A stretch of 40,019 bases of DNA from an uncultured Alphaproteobacteria bacterium (GTDB lineage: Bacteria; Pseudomonadota; Alphaproteobacteria; Methylaequorales; Methylaequoraceae). The stretch lies in NCBI GenBank assembly GCA_902530985.1, contig CACACI010000010.1, positions 1-40,019 of the forward strand, written 5' to 3'. Both the position numbers and the translations under genes were made by a program. The notes under the pieces are model-generated. The model ran no database searches. It had not been told where the DNA came from and was given only the letters and a program-made list of their open reading frames with translations. The first letter of the stretch is position 1, and each line of letters opens with the position of its first letter. This document shows positions 31,808 to 39,446 of the stretch, piece after piece.

Positions 31808-31895
31808 GCGGTCGTGGCGGAACTGGTAGACGCGCAACGTTGAGGTCGTTGTAGGTGTAAAGCCTGTGGAAGTTCGAGTCTTCTCGACCGCACCA
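31808..31895 (+). tRNA. tRNA-Leu (anticodon GAG)
   Basis: A type II tRNA of 88 nt with encoded CCA. Acceptor arms GCGGTCG (31808-31814) and CGACCGC (31885-31891) pair perfectly, with discriminator A. The anticodon stem CAACG/CGTTG encloses loop TTGAGGT with anticodon GAG at 31842-31844. A long variable arm lies at 31852-31867, and the T arm is GGAAG-TTCGAGT-CTTCT. There is no room for a separate promoter in the 8 bp after pccA, so it is probably transcribed with pccA or from a promoter inside its 3' end. A recombinase-like gene starts 13 bp downstream. Confidence 0.97.
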
Positions 31896-31908
31896 ATTAT
31901 TTTTAATT

Positions 31909-33177
31909 ATGAAATATATATACAAGCATGGCAATCAATACTGGTACCAAAGAGCAGTTCCAGTTAATCTATATAGTATTTTAGGGAAGAAAACTTTAAA
32001 AATATCATTAAAAACTAATAAAATACCTATAGCTATTAAAAGAGCAAAATTACAAGCTTTAGAGCATAAAAAAATGTTTGGTGATCTAAGCAAAAAATCA
32101 AAAAAAATATTAAAAAAATTATTTGGAAAAAATAGTTTTGATTTAAAAAAATATACACTCGAGTTTATGGATGATTACGATGATTTAGTAAACAAACTAT
32201 TGTATAGTAAATCAGAATTAATAGATTTTTTTAGTAATGTAAGTAGGCAGGAGATTGAGAATAAGTCACTTGATAAAATACTTCTTGATAGTAGCAACAA
32301 CCAAAATTCATTATTACTAAGCAAGGTTTTTGGAGAATATTTGGAACTAAAAAAAATTGATAATAATATAATAAAATTATCGACAATTAAGAAATCTATT
32401 TCTTTGATGATAGAAATTTGCAGTGACAAACCTTTAATGGAATATTCTAGTTTCGATGCTAAGATATTTAGAAACCATTTTATAAAATTAAGAAAAATAT
32501 CAACAGGAAGAAGACATCAATCTAATATTCAAAATTTATTTTCAGTTCTTTTTAAAAAATATTCAATCGAGAAGAAAAACCCCTTTTCAGCACTTAAATG
32601 GCCAGAGTATAAAAAATCTAAATTGGTAGAAAGTTTTTCTATAGAAGAATTGAAGAAACTCAAGTCATTTTGTTTGGAGAATAATGAGCTTGTAAACCTA
32701 GTCTGTGGACTAATTTTTGATACAGGTTGTTCTTTTAATGAAATTTTAGGTTTAAATAATGAAGATATAGATTTAGATAAATATAATGCGTATATAGTCA
32801 TTCGTTCAAATTCGAACAGAAGTATTAATAATATTTATAAAAGAAGAACAATCCCTCTTGTAGGTGTTTCATTGGAAATAATGAAAAAAATTAAAAAAAA
32901 TAATGATAATGATTTGCTTTTAAAGAATTACTTCAAAAAAGAATTTTTGAAAGAAAAGTCATCCATAGAAAATCAACTTAACGTAAAAATTAAAAAATTA
33001 ACTAACGGAAAAACTTGTGTCTCTTTCAAATATTCAATTATTGAAAGACTTAAAGAAATAGGTTGCCCTGATGATATTATTTCTGAAATAATAGGAGTAG
33101 TTAAAAAACAATCATTTTACCACGATGAAATTTCTTTTGATAATAAATCTAGTTGGTTAAATCAAATTATGATTTAA
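31909..33177 (+). CDS. tyrosine-recombinase-like (integrase) protein with degenerate active site
   Basis: 422 aa, intact frame. The N-terminus (YIYKHGNQYWYQRAVPVNLY, then LGKKTLKISLKT) is typical of proteobacterial phage/island integrases, followed by a core-binding domain (about 135-225) and a C-terminal region with the catalytic-domain fold pattern (FDTGCSFNEILGLNNEDIDL, KRRTIPL, ERLKEIGCPDDIISEIIG). The catalytic set is largely lost: Ser275 stands where the first Arg should be, Val371 at the His and Lys374 at the Arg of HxxRH, and Val397 at the LLGH His. Lys311 and a candidate nucleophile Tyr404 remain. It starts 13 bp after tRNA-Leu, the classic attachment position, but no cargo genes or second att site are visible. 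It may be a decaying remnant or a re-used DNA-binding protein; recombinase activity is unlikely. Confidence 0.75.
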   Translation: MKYIYKHGNQYWYQRAVPVNLYSILGKKTLKISLKTNKIPIAIKRAKLQALEHKKMFGDLSKKSKKILKKLFGKNSFDLKKYTLEFMDDYDDLVNKLLYSKSELIDFFSNVSRQEIENKSLDKILLDSSNNQNSLLLSKVFGEYLELKKIDNNIIKLSTIKKSISLMIEICSDKPLMEYSSFDAKIFRNHFIKLRKISTGRRHQSNIQNLFSVLFKKYSIEKKNPFSALKWPEYKKSKLVESFSIEELKKLKSFCLENNELVNLVCGLIFDTGCSFNEILGLNNEDIDLDKYNAYIVIRSNSNRSINNIYKRRTIPLVGVSLEIMKKIKKNNDNDLLLKNYFKKEFLKEKSSIENQLNVKIKKLTNGKTCVSFKYSIIERLKEIGCPDDIISEIIGVVKKQSFYHDEISFDNKSSWLNQIMI

Positions 33178-33195
33178 TCAATTGGTTTTAGTATT

Positions 33196-33201
33196 TATAA
33201 T
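33196..33201 (+). promoter_or_regulatory. possible -10 element for mgtE
   Basis: TATAAT at 33196-33201 lies 27 bp before the mgtE ATG in the 51-bp spacer after the recombinase-like gene. No good -35 occurs at 16-18 bp. The first base of transcript would be near 33208. This is a weak call in AT-rich DNA. Confidence 0.33.
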
Positions 33202-33228
33202 GTACTCTGATTAATTTAAGAAATCCTT

Positions 33229-34596
33229 ATGTCAAAATTTCAATCTAACAATCAGGATTATTTTAAACCAGAGAATATAAATAGTTTTATTGAGTTAATT
33301 GAAAAAGAAGAGAGTAAAAAGCTCTTTAATATCGTCAAAGATTTTCATCCATCTGAAATAGCTTACTATATTCAAGCATTTAGTGAAAATCATAGAAAAA
33401 AATTCATAGCAACTTTAGCTAATGACTTCGATCCAAGTATTTTAGTTGAATTGGAGCCAAACTTTCTAGAAAAGATAATCGATGAATTTGACTTAATTGT
33501 TCTTTCAAGAGCTATAAATGAATTGAATTCAGACGATGCAGCTTCAATTATAAATTTGCTTGATTTAGGCAGGAAGAATAAAATCCTTTCCAAGATTTCT
33601 TCTAAAAATAGGATTTCAATTGAAGATAATTTAAGTTACAAGGAAAATTCAGCTGGAAGACTTATGCAATCTGAAATTGTTAAAATCCCAATAGATTTAA
33701 ATGTTGGGCATGTTATAGACTTTCTTAGAAAAAAAAAAAAAAATCTGCCAGAGGTATTTTATGATTTATTTGTTATTGATAGTGATGACATATTAGTTGG
33801 TACAGTTACCTTGAGTAAAGTCATTTGTTCTTCAAGGATTAAAAAAATATCACAAATTATGAAAAAAAACCATGAATCAATCCATGCATCAATTGATCAA
33901 GAAGAAGTAGCAGATATTTTTAGAAAAAGAAACCTAACATCATTAGCAGTTGTAAATGATAAAAAAAAACTTCTTGGTGTTATTAATGTTGATGATGTTG
34001 TAGATGTAATTGATACAGAGGCAGAAGAAGACTTATTGAAATTAGCTGGTGTTGGGGAACAAAGTTTTTACGGAGCTATTTTATCAATATCTAAAGCAAG
34101 ATTTACATGGCTATTTTTTAATCTTATTGCTGCTTTTGTAGCGGCTTATGTTATAAAAAACTTTGAAGAAACAATTCAGAAATTTGCATTGCTTGCCGCG
34201 CTTATGCCTGTTATTGCATCTATGGGAGGTTGTTCTGGAACACAATCGTTAACAACTGCAGTTAGAGCAATTGCAATGAAACAACTTACATGGTCAAATG
34301 CTTTTCGTTCAACTGGAAAGGAAGTATTAGTAGGTTTTCTAAATGGATTTATTTTTTCGTTAGGTTCGTTTATTATTACATTCTTTTGGTTTGATGACTT
34401 TAAATTAAGCTTTGTAATAGCAATCTCTTTATTATTAAATCTGATTTTTGGGTCATTTTTTGGGGCATTTATTCCTATTATGCTCTCTAGGTTTGGTATA
34501 GACCCAGCATTTGCTTCAGGAGCTTTTGTAATAACGCTGACCGATATTATAGGTTTTTTAATGTTTTTAACTTTGGCTTCGATATATCTTATTTAA
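33229..34596 (+). CDS. mgtE: MgtE-family magnesium transporter
   Basis: Inner-membrane Mg2+ channel, 455 aa, normal MgtE length. A cytosolic helical N domain (about 15-140) is followed by two CBS domains (about 145-260) that sense Mg2+, then about five membrane segments from residue 290 to the end. The pore signature appears as LMPVIASMGGCSGTQSLTTA; the usual Asn of GGNxGxQ is Cys335. The last helix keeps the Asp (D439) in the segment DPAFASGAFVITLTD that coordinates Mg2+ in characterised MgtE. A run of 15 A (33729-33743) encodes part of RKKKKN between the N and CBS parts. The gene converges with the lipoprotein gene, 6 bp away. Confidence 0.93.
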   Translation: MSKFQSNNQDYFKPENINSFIELIEKEESKKLFNIVKDFHPSEIAYYIQAFSENHRKKFIATLANDFDPSILVELEPNFLEKIIDEFDLIVLSRAINELNSDDAASIINLLDLGRKNKILSKISSKNRISIEDNLSYKENSAGRLMQSEIVKIPIDLNVGHVIDFLRKKKKNLPEVFYDLFVIDSDDILVGTVTLSKVICSSRIKKISQIMKKNHESIHASIDQEEVADIFRKRNLTSLAVVNDKKKLLGVINVDDVVDVIDTEAEEDLLKLAGVGEQSFYGAILSISKARFTWLFFNLIAAFVAAYVIKNFEETIQKFALLAALMPVIASMGGCSGTQSLTTAVRAIAMKQLTWSNAFRSTGKEVLVGFLNGFIFSLGSFIITFFWFDDFKLSFVIAISLLLNLIFGSFFGAFIPIMLSRFGIDPAFASGAFVITLTDIIGFLMFLTLASIYLI

Positions 34597-34602
34597 TTAT
34601 AA

Positions 34603-35025
34603 TTACTCTAATTCAGTGACAGTAATTTTTACTTTCGAACCAAAGAGTGTTTTTTCAAAAATTTGAATGGAAGCAAACCTTTTATCATTCTGATAGTTTA
34701 ACAAACTACTTTCCGAGCTTATTTCTGAAACTTTTTTCCATCCAAACTTAGGTAATTCATTTCTAAAAAAATCAAAAACCTCTATCTGGTTCTCACTGGT
34801 ATCAAATACAAGTCTACCTGACCATCCAACTTTTCTTGAAATTACAATTGATTCTTCTCTAATTAATTTAGAGTTAATAGGAATAGGTATGTCATCGAAT
34901 TGAGAGAAATTTAACTCGAGATTTGGATCACCTTCGGGACCCTTCACTGGAACCAAACTTTCTCCCATGCATGAAGTTAAAAATATAATAAGTAAAGTTT
35001 GAGAAATTAGATTTCTAAAAAACAT
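34603..35025 (-). CDS. small putative lipoprotein
   Basis: 140 aa with a short hydrophobic N-terminus and the lipobox LTSC (Cys19), so probably a lipid-anchored periplasmic protein. I chose ATG at 35025 over a TTG at 35058: it gives a compact signal peptide starting MFFRNLISQ, and the TTG lies inside a promoter-like -35. The mature part has FDDIPIPINSKLI, a W-x-G-x-L-V-F-type strand, IEVFDFFRNELPKFGW and a C-terminal strand ending KITVTELE. This is the layout of small one-domain lipoproteins of unknown function that I cannot name with certainty. It is divergent from gpx and convergent with mgtE. Confidence 0.7.
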   Translation of the reverse strand: MFFRNLISQTLLIIFLTSCMGESLVPVKGPEGDPNLELNFSQFDDIPIPINSKLIREESIVISRKVGWSGRLVFDTSENQIEVFDFFRNELPKFGWKKVSEISSESSLLNYQNDKRFASIQIFEKTLFGSKVKITVTELE

Positions 35026-35030
35026 AATAT

Positions 35031-35058
35031 ATTTTAGAAATATTCCTTTATTTTTCAA
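35031..35058 (-). promoter_or_regulatory. possible promoter for the lipoprotein gene
   Basis: On the minus strand TTGAAA (35058-35053) and TAAAAT (35036-35031) are separated by 16 bp. The -10 ends only 5 nt before the preferred ATG at 35025, so the transcript would be leaderless or nearly so. The spacing is good and each hexamer matches the consensus at 5 of 6 positions, but AT-richness raises the chance of a random match. Confidence 0.4.
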
Positions 35059-35080
35059 TATTTATTATTAAATTATCTTT

Positions 35081-35626
35081 ATGAGGTATATATTATTAAT
35101 TATTTTAGCAATGTTTTTTTCTAGTTCGTCAGAATCTTCTGACAAAATACTACATGATTTCTCCATAGAATCCATATCTGGTGACGCTATTAATTTAGCA
35201 AAATATAAAGATAAAGTTGTTCTTTTAGTAAATACGGCATCAAAATGTGGTTTTACACCTCAATATTCTGGTCTTCAAAAAATCTATGATAGATACAAAG
35301 ATGATGGTTTAATAGTCTTAGGTGTGCCTACAAATGATTTTAATCAAGAGTTGTCGAATGATAAAGATGTTAAACAGTTTTGTGAAATCAGATATGGTGT
35401 TAAATTTCCAATGGCCTCAATTCAAAAAATTAAAGGGGATAATGCTCACCCTATATATAAATGGATCCAATCAAACGTTTCTGTTATAGGCCAGCCAAGA
35501 TGGAACTTTCATAAATATTTGATTGGAAAGGATGGTAAAATAATTAATTGGTTTTCATCTATGACTAGCCCAACATCTGATGGTATGATAAATCAAATTG
35601 AAACTGCTTTGTACGATGAAGAGTAA
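35081..35626 (+). CDS. exported glutathione peroxidase family protein
   Basis: Thiol peroxidase of the glutathione peroxidase fold, 181 aa, reducing peroxides with thioredoxin- or glutathione-type donors. Residues 1-19 form a hydrophobic signal peptide (MRYILLIILAMFFSSSSESS), so the enzyme probably works in the periplasm. The peroxidatic Cys56 is in VNTASKCGFTPQYSGLQ, so it is a Cys enzyme and not a selenoprotein. Gln89 (in NDFNQE) and Trp141-Asn142 in PRWNFHKYLI complete the catalytic tetrad. The segment GVPTNDFNQELSND departs from the common GFPCNQF version. A hydrolase gene follows 2 bp after the stop, suggesting an operon. Confidence 0.9.
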   Translation: MRYILLIILAMFFSSSSESSDKILHDFSIESISGDAINLAKYKDKVVLLVNTASKCGFTPQYSGLQKIYDRYKDDGLIVLGVPTNDFNQELSNDKDVKQFCEIRYGVKFPMASIQKIKGDNAHPIYKWIQSNVSVIGQPRWNFHKYLIGKDGKIINWFSSMTSPTSDGMINQIETALYDEE

Positions 35627-35628
35627 CA

Positions 35629-36180
35629 ATGCTACTAGATCCTTCTAAATGCAGTCTGCTCATTGTTGATGTCCAAGAAAAACTCTTTAAAAAAATTTTT
35701 AACTATAAATCAATTGAAAGTTATATAGATAATGCAATTTACATTTTCTCTACTTTAAAGCTTCCTATAGTTTATAGTGAACAATATCCAAAGGGGCTGG
35801 GAACAACTGTTAAAAAAATTAAAGAAAGACTTAGCTCGACTCCATCGACAAAATTTGAAAAAACTGAATTCTCATGTTTTTCAGAAAAAAAAGAAGCCAA
35901 TAAAGCTAAAAAATTTATTAAAACAAAACAAGTTGTGGTTTGTGGAATAGAAACACATATTTGTGTATTACAAACGGTCCTTGATCTAAAAAAATTGGGG
36001 TACGAGGTGTTTGTAATTAATGAAGCTATTGGTTCAAGAAAAAAAGAAGATAAAGAACTCGCTATTAAAAGGCTCTACCAAACTGGGGTTTATGTAATTA
36101 ACTTCGAAATGCTTTTGTTTGAGTTAATCAGGGACTCTAAACACAAGAATTTCAAAGAACTTTCAAAGATTCTAAAGTAA
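35629..36180 (+). CDS. isochorismatase-fold cysteine hydrolase
   Basis: Cysteine hydrolase of the isochorismatase-like superfamily (YcaC/nicotinamidase-like), 183 aa. The catalytic triad is visible: Asp14 in LLIVDVQEKL, Lys78 in FEKTEFSCF, and Cys112 in VVVCGIETHICVLQT, which also has the usual cis-peptide region before it. The substrate cannot be told from sequence; isochorismate is unlikely because no siderophore genes are near. It starts 2 bp after gpx, so translation is probably coupled. It converges with glnA, with 18 bp between the stops and no hairpin terminator. Confidence 0.88.
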   Translation: MLLDPSKCSLLIVDVQEKLFKKIFNYKSIESYIDNAIYIFSTLKLPIVYSEQYPKGLGTTVKKIKERLSSTPSTKFEKTEFSCFSEKKEANKAKKFIKTKQVVVCGIETHICVLQTVLDLKKLGYEVFVINEAIGSRKKEDKELAIKRLYQTGVYVINFEMLLFELIRDSKHKNFKELSKILK

Positions 36181-36198
36181 TTTAATCTATAAAAGCTA

Positions 36199-37608
36199 TT
36201 AAACAGAGTAATACATTTTAAATTCTACTGGATGTGGCGTATGTTCAAGCTGAATTACTTCATCCATCTTTAATGAAATGTATGAATCAATTAAATTGTC
36301 GTTAAAAACGTTACCGGCTTTTAGAAAGTCTCTATCACTATCAAGAGAGTTTAATGCTTCTCTTAAACTTCCACAAACTGTTGGTACTCCCTTGAGTTCA
36401 TCTTCTGAGAGAGCATATAAATCCTTGTCCATTGCTTCACCAGGATGAATCTTATTTTTTATTCCATCTATTCCAGCCATAAGCATAGATGCAAACATAA
36501 AATAAGGGTTACCCGATGCATCGCCAAACCTTATTTCACATCTTGCAGCATTCGGGTTGCTAACATATGGTATTCTGCAAGCAGCCGATCTATTTCTGAA
36601 TGAATAAGCTAAAAGTACAGGCGCTTCAAAACCAGGAACTAATCTTTTATAACTATTGGTTGTTGCATTTGAAAAAGCATTAATGGCTTTTGCATGTTTA
36701 ATGATACCACCAATGTAATATAGACATTCATCTGATAGTCCATTATAACCATTTCCAGCAAAAACTGATTTGTTTGATTTCCAAACTGACTGATGAACGT
36801 GCATACCTGAACCATTGTCATTATAAACTGGTTTAGGCATAAATGTAGCTGTTTTGCCATAAGCTTGTGCAACCATATGAACACAATATTTATATATTTG
36901 TAGGTTGTCTGCACTGCTTATGAGTGATCCAAACTTCATTCCTAGTTCATGTTGTGAAGGTGCAACTTCATGATGATGCTTTTCCATATCCAGACCCATT
37001 TCTGACATAGTGGAAACCATTTCTGCCCTAATATCTGTAGATGAATCAACTGGAGGGACAGGAAAATATCCACCTTTATCTTTAGGTCTATGTCCCATAT
37101 TACCACCTTCCATTTCAACACCTGTATTATAAGCTCCTTCCTCCGAATCTATACTAAAGAAGGTATACTCTTGATTAGTTGCCCATTTGACATCGTCGAA
37201 TATAAAAAACTCTGCTTCTGGTCCAAAGAAACATTTATCACCTATGCCTGTTTCTTTCAAATAATCTTCTGCTTTTTTGCCAGTACTTCTTGGGTCAAGT
37301 TCGTAAGGTTTTCCATCATCTGGTTCTATTACGTCACAGAAGAGTATAAGTTGAGGTTGAGCTGTGAAAGGGTCCATAACGGCTGTTGATGGGTCAGGTT
37401 TAAGAATCATATCTGCTTCATTAATATCTTTCCATCCAGCTATAGAAGAACCGTCGAACATAATGCCTTCGTCAAAGGTTTTTTCGTCTATAGTTTCAAC
37501 AGTTTGAGCAGTATGTTGCCATTTACCCTTAGTATCAGTAAAGCGTAAATCAACAAATTTAACTTCCTTATCTTTAATTAATTTCATTACTTTTGCTATG
37601 TCACTCAT
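36199..37608 (-). CDS. glnA: glutamine synthetase type I
   Basis: ATP-dependent synthesis of glutamine from glutamate and ammonia, dodecameric GSI, 469 aa as in E. coli. Signatures are [14 protein letters not shown]-type substrate loop near the N-terminus, the metal-ligand segment [22 protein letters not shown] with the catalytic His, and the ATP site near [13 protein letters not shown] with downstream [10 protein letters not shown]. Tyr398 in [10 protein letters not shown] matches the adenylylation site of GlnE-controlled enzymes, so covalent control is likely. It follows glnB on the minus strand after 26 bp with a strong GGAGGG ribosome site, giving a glnB-glnA operon. Confidence 0.97.
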   Translation of the reverse strand: MSDIAKVMKLIKDKEVKFVDLRFTDTKGKWQHTAQTVETIDEKTFDEGIMFDGSSIAGWKDINEADMILKPDPSTAVMDPFTAQPQLILFCDVIEPDDGKPYELDPRSTGKKAEDYLKETGIGDKCFFGPEAEFFIFDDVKWATNQEYTFFSIDSEEGAYNTGVEMEGGNMGHRPKDKGGYFPVPPVDSSTDIRAEMVSTMSEMGLDMEKHHHEVAPSQHELGMKFGSLISSADNLQIYKYCVHMVAQAYGKTATFMPKPVYNDNGSGMHVHQSVWKSNKSVFAGNGYNGLSDECLYYIGGIIKHAKAINAFSNATTNSYKRLVPGFEAPVLLAYSFRNRSAACRIPYVSNPNAARCEIRFGDASGNPYFMFASMLMAGIDGIKNKIHPGEAMDKDLYALSEDELKGVPTVCGSLREALNSLDSDRDFLKAGNVFNDNLIDSYISLKMDEVIQLEHTPHPVEFKMYYSV

Positions 37609-37634
37609 ATTCCCTCCATTTTTAGATTACTAAA

Positions 37635-38000
<366 letters not shown>

Positions 38001-38082
38001 AAGAAAAATTGAATGAAACTCTGCTTTTTTGGTGGAATAGAATAAGGTATTGCATAATTTTTAATCATTAAAAGCATAATTT

Positions 38083-39252
38083 CTATTCATTCATAAAGTC
38101 TTTTAAACATGAAATAAATCTTTCAAGATTTTCAATGTTGTTTGCATATGAAATTCTTATAAACCCTTCGCCATTTTCACCAAAGGATGAACCGGGAACC
38201 GTTGCTACAAACTTTTTTTCCAAAAGATAACTAGATATTTCATTTGAATTCATTTTATTTTTTTTAATCCTTGGAAAAACATAAAATGCTCCTCCAGGTT
38301 TCTTACATTCTACATTTTTAATTTTATTTAGTTCATTTACTAAAAAATCTCTTCTCGATTTAAACTTCTCTATCATGTTGTCAACATTATCTTGGGGACC
38401 TCTAAGTGCTTCTATTCCAGCAAACTGAGAGGCAGAATTAACACAGGAATGACAATTTATTGCAAGTTTTTCAGCATAATTAAAAATTTTTTTTGGATAT
38501 ATTCCAAACCCCAATCTCCAACCTGTCATAGAATAGGTTTTTGACCAACCATCTAACACAATGACTCTTTCTTTTATCTCAGGGTATTTTAATAATGTGT
38601 GATGTTTGTGTTTGTCGAATAATATTCTACTATAAATTTCATCAGATAAGATAAATACTTCGGGATGTTCTAAGAGACCATTTGCAAGTTTTTCTAGTTC
38701 TTTTTCTGGCACAACTCCTCCCGTTGGATTTGCTGGTGAATTCAGGATAATTAGTTTAGTTTTATTATTTATTAATGATAAAAGTTCTTCTGCATCAAAT
38801 GAAAAGTCATTTTCCATTCTATGAGGAAGTGAGATTGCTTTAGCTCCTGTATAATCAATCATTGATTTGTATGCAATAAATCCAGGATCTGGGGTTATAA
38901 TCTCGACCCCAGGTTGTCCAAACATAAGAAGAGTATAAAAGATTATTGATTTTCCTCCAGGTGTTATAAGTATATTATTTGAATCTATGGAGACTTTATT
39001 TCTCTTATAAAAATCTTCTTTTACAGATTCTCTTAATTCAGGAATGCCATTTGATGAAGTATACCCATGATGACCATCTTTGATTGCTTTTATCGCAGCC
39101 TCAACAACATTTGGAGGGGTGGGGAAATCTGGTTGACCTATACCTAAGTTAATTACATGGTTACCTTTTTTTGCTAATTCTTGACTTCTAGCCAAAATTG
39201 CAAAGGCACTATCACTGCCGATATCATACATTGATTTGTTAAGACCATTCAT
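38083..39252 (-). CDS. class I PLP-dependent aminotransferase
   Basis: Pyridoxal-phosphate aminotransferase of fold type I (aspartate aminotransferase superfamily), 389 aa. Conserved features are INLGIGQPDFPTPPNVVEAA at 34-53, GYTSSNGIPELRESV at 63-77, the NSPANPTGG loop at 171-179 with the PLP-ring Asn, SDEIYS at 203-208, and the Schiff-base Lys238 in DGWSKTYSMTGWRLGF. The C-terminal Arg that binds the substrate carboxylate lies in GEGFIRISYAN. Substrate cannot be assigned: aspartate, alanine or an aromatic amino acid are all possible. It lies upstream of glnB on the same strand with a 109-bp spacer, which fits an amino-nitrogen role. Confidence 0.92.
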   Translation of the reverse strand: MNGLNKSMYDIGSDSAFAILARSQELAKKGNHVINLGIGQPDFPTPPNVVEAAIKAIKDGHHGYTSSNGIPELRESVKEDFYKRNKVSIDSNNILITPGGKSIIFYTLLMFGQPGVEIITPDPGFIAYKSMIDYTGAKAISLPHRMENDFSFDAEELLSLINNKTKLIILNSPANPTGGVVPEKELEKLANGLLEHPEVFILSDEIYSRILFDKHKHHTLLKYPEIKERVIVLDGWSKTYSMTGWRLGFGIYPKKIFNYAEKLAINCHSCVNSASQFAGIEALRGPQDNVDNMIEKFKSRRDFLVNELNKIKNVECKKPGGAFYVFPRIKKNKMNSNEISSYLLEKKFVATVPGSSFGENGEGFIRISYANNIENLERFISCLKDFMNE

Positions 39253-39258
39253 AACCAG

Positions 39259-39287
39259 AATATATATAGATTGTTATGATTATGCAA
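39259..39287 (-). promoter_or_regulatory. possible promoter for the aminotransferase gene
   Basis: On the minus strand TTGCAT (39287-39282) and TATATT (39264-39259) are 17 bp apart, and the -10 ends 6 nt before the ATG at 39252. As with the lipoprotein gene, transcription would begin close to or at the start codon. Moderate matches in AT-rich DNA. Confidence 0.4.
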
Positions 39288-39330
39288 ATTACAATGATCA
39301 AACAACTTTTTACTAGTATGCTAATTATAT

Positions 39331-39360
39331 AAATAATTTGAAATAGTTTGAAATAGTTTG
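39331..39360. repeat. three 10-bp direct repeats in an intergenic region
   Basis: Three consecutive 10-bp units (AAATAATTTG, AAATAGTTTG, AAATAGTTTG) fill 39331-39360; the last two are identical and the first differs at one base. The spacing of one helical turn puts each unit on the same face of DNA. They lie between the divergent aminotransferase gene and the 121-aa protein gene and contain two TTGAAA steps, one of which may be a -35. They could be a protein-binding array or simple slippage. Nothing else was recognised in the 194-bp spacer 39253-39446 apart from the promoter-like signals listed. Confidence 0.8.
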
Positions 39361-39375
39361 TTAAAGAGGTACTAT
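39348..39375 (+). promoter_or_regulatory. possible promoter for the 121-aa protein gene
   Basis: TTGAAA at 39348-39353, within the 10-bp repeats, is followed after 16 bp by TACTAT at 39370-39375. Transcription from here would leave a leader of about 65 nt before the ATG at 39447. Weak but positioned sensibly. Confidence 0.3.
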
Positions 39376-39446
39376 AAAAATTTCACGTTGCTAAAAATTT
39401 TTGAAGATACAGATGGTGAAGAATTTTTTAAAACAAGTAATTAGTT

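Noticed and set aside
31708-31934. Minus-strand reading frames over tRNA-Leu (e.g. MVRSRRLELPQ)
   Set aside because: They are antisense translations of the tRNA and the pccA 3' end, with no family match or start signal.
34601-34630. AATTACT / AGTAATT inverted repeat followed by TTT between mgtE and the lipoprotein gene as a terminator
   Set aside because: The 7-bp stem has one G-C pair and a 13-nt loop, so it would be unstable.
35230-35260. Selenocysteine in the glutathione peroxidase
   Set aside because: The active-site codon is TGT (Cys56), not TGA.
39358-39444. Possible 28-codon TTG-initiated peptide ending EDTDGEEFFKTSN before the 121-aa gene
   Set aside because: There is no ATG or ribosome site and the start is arbitrary; too short to support by eye.
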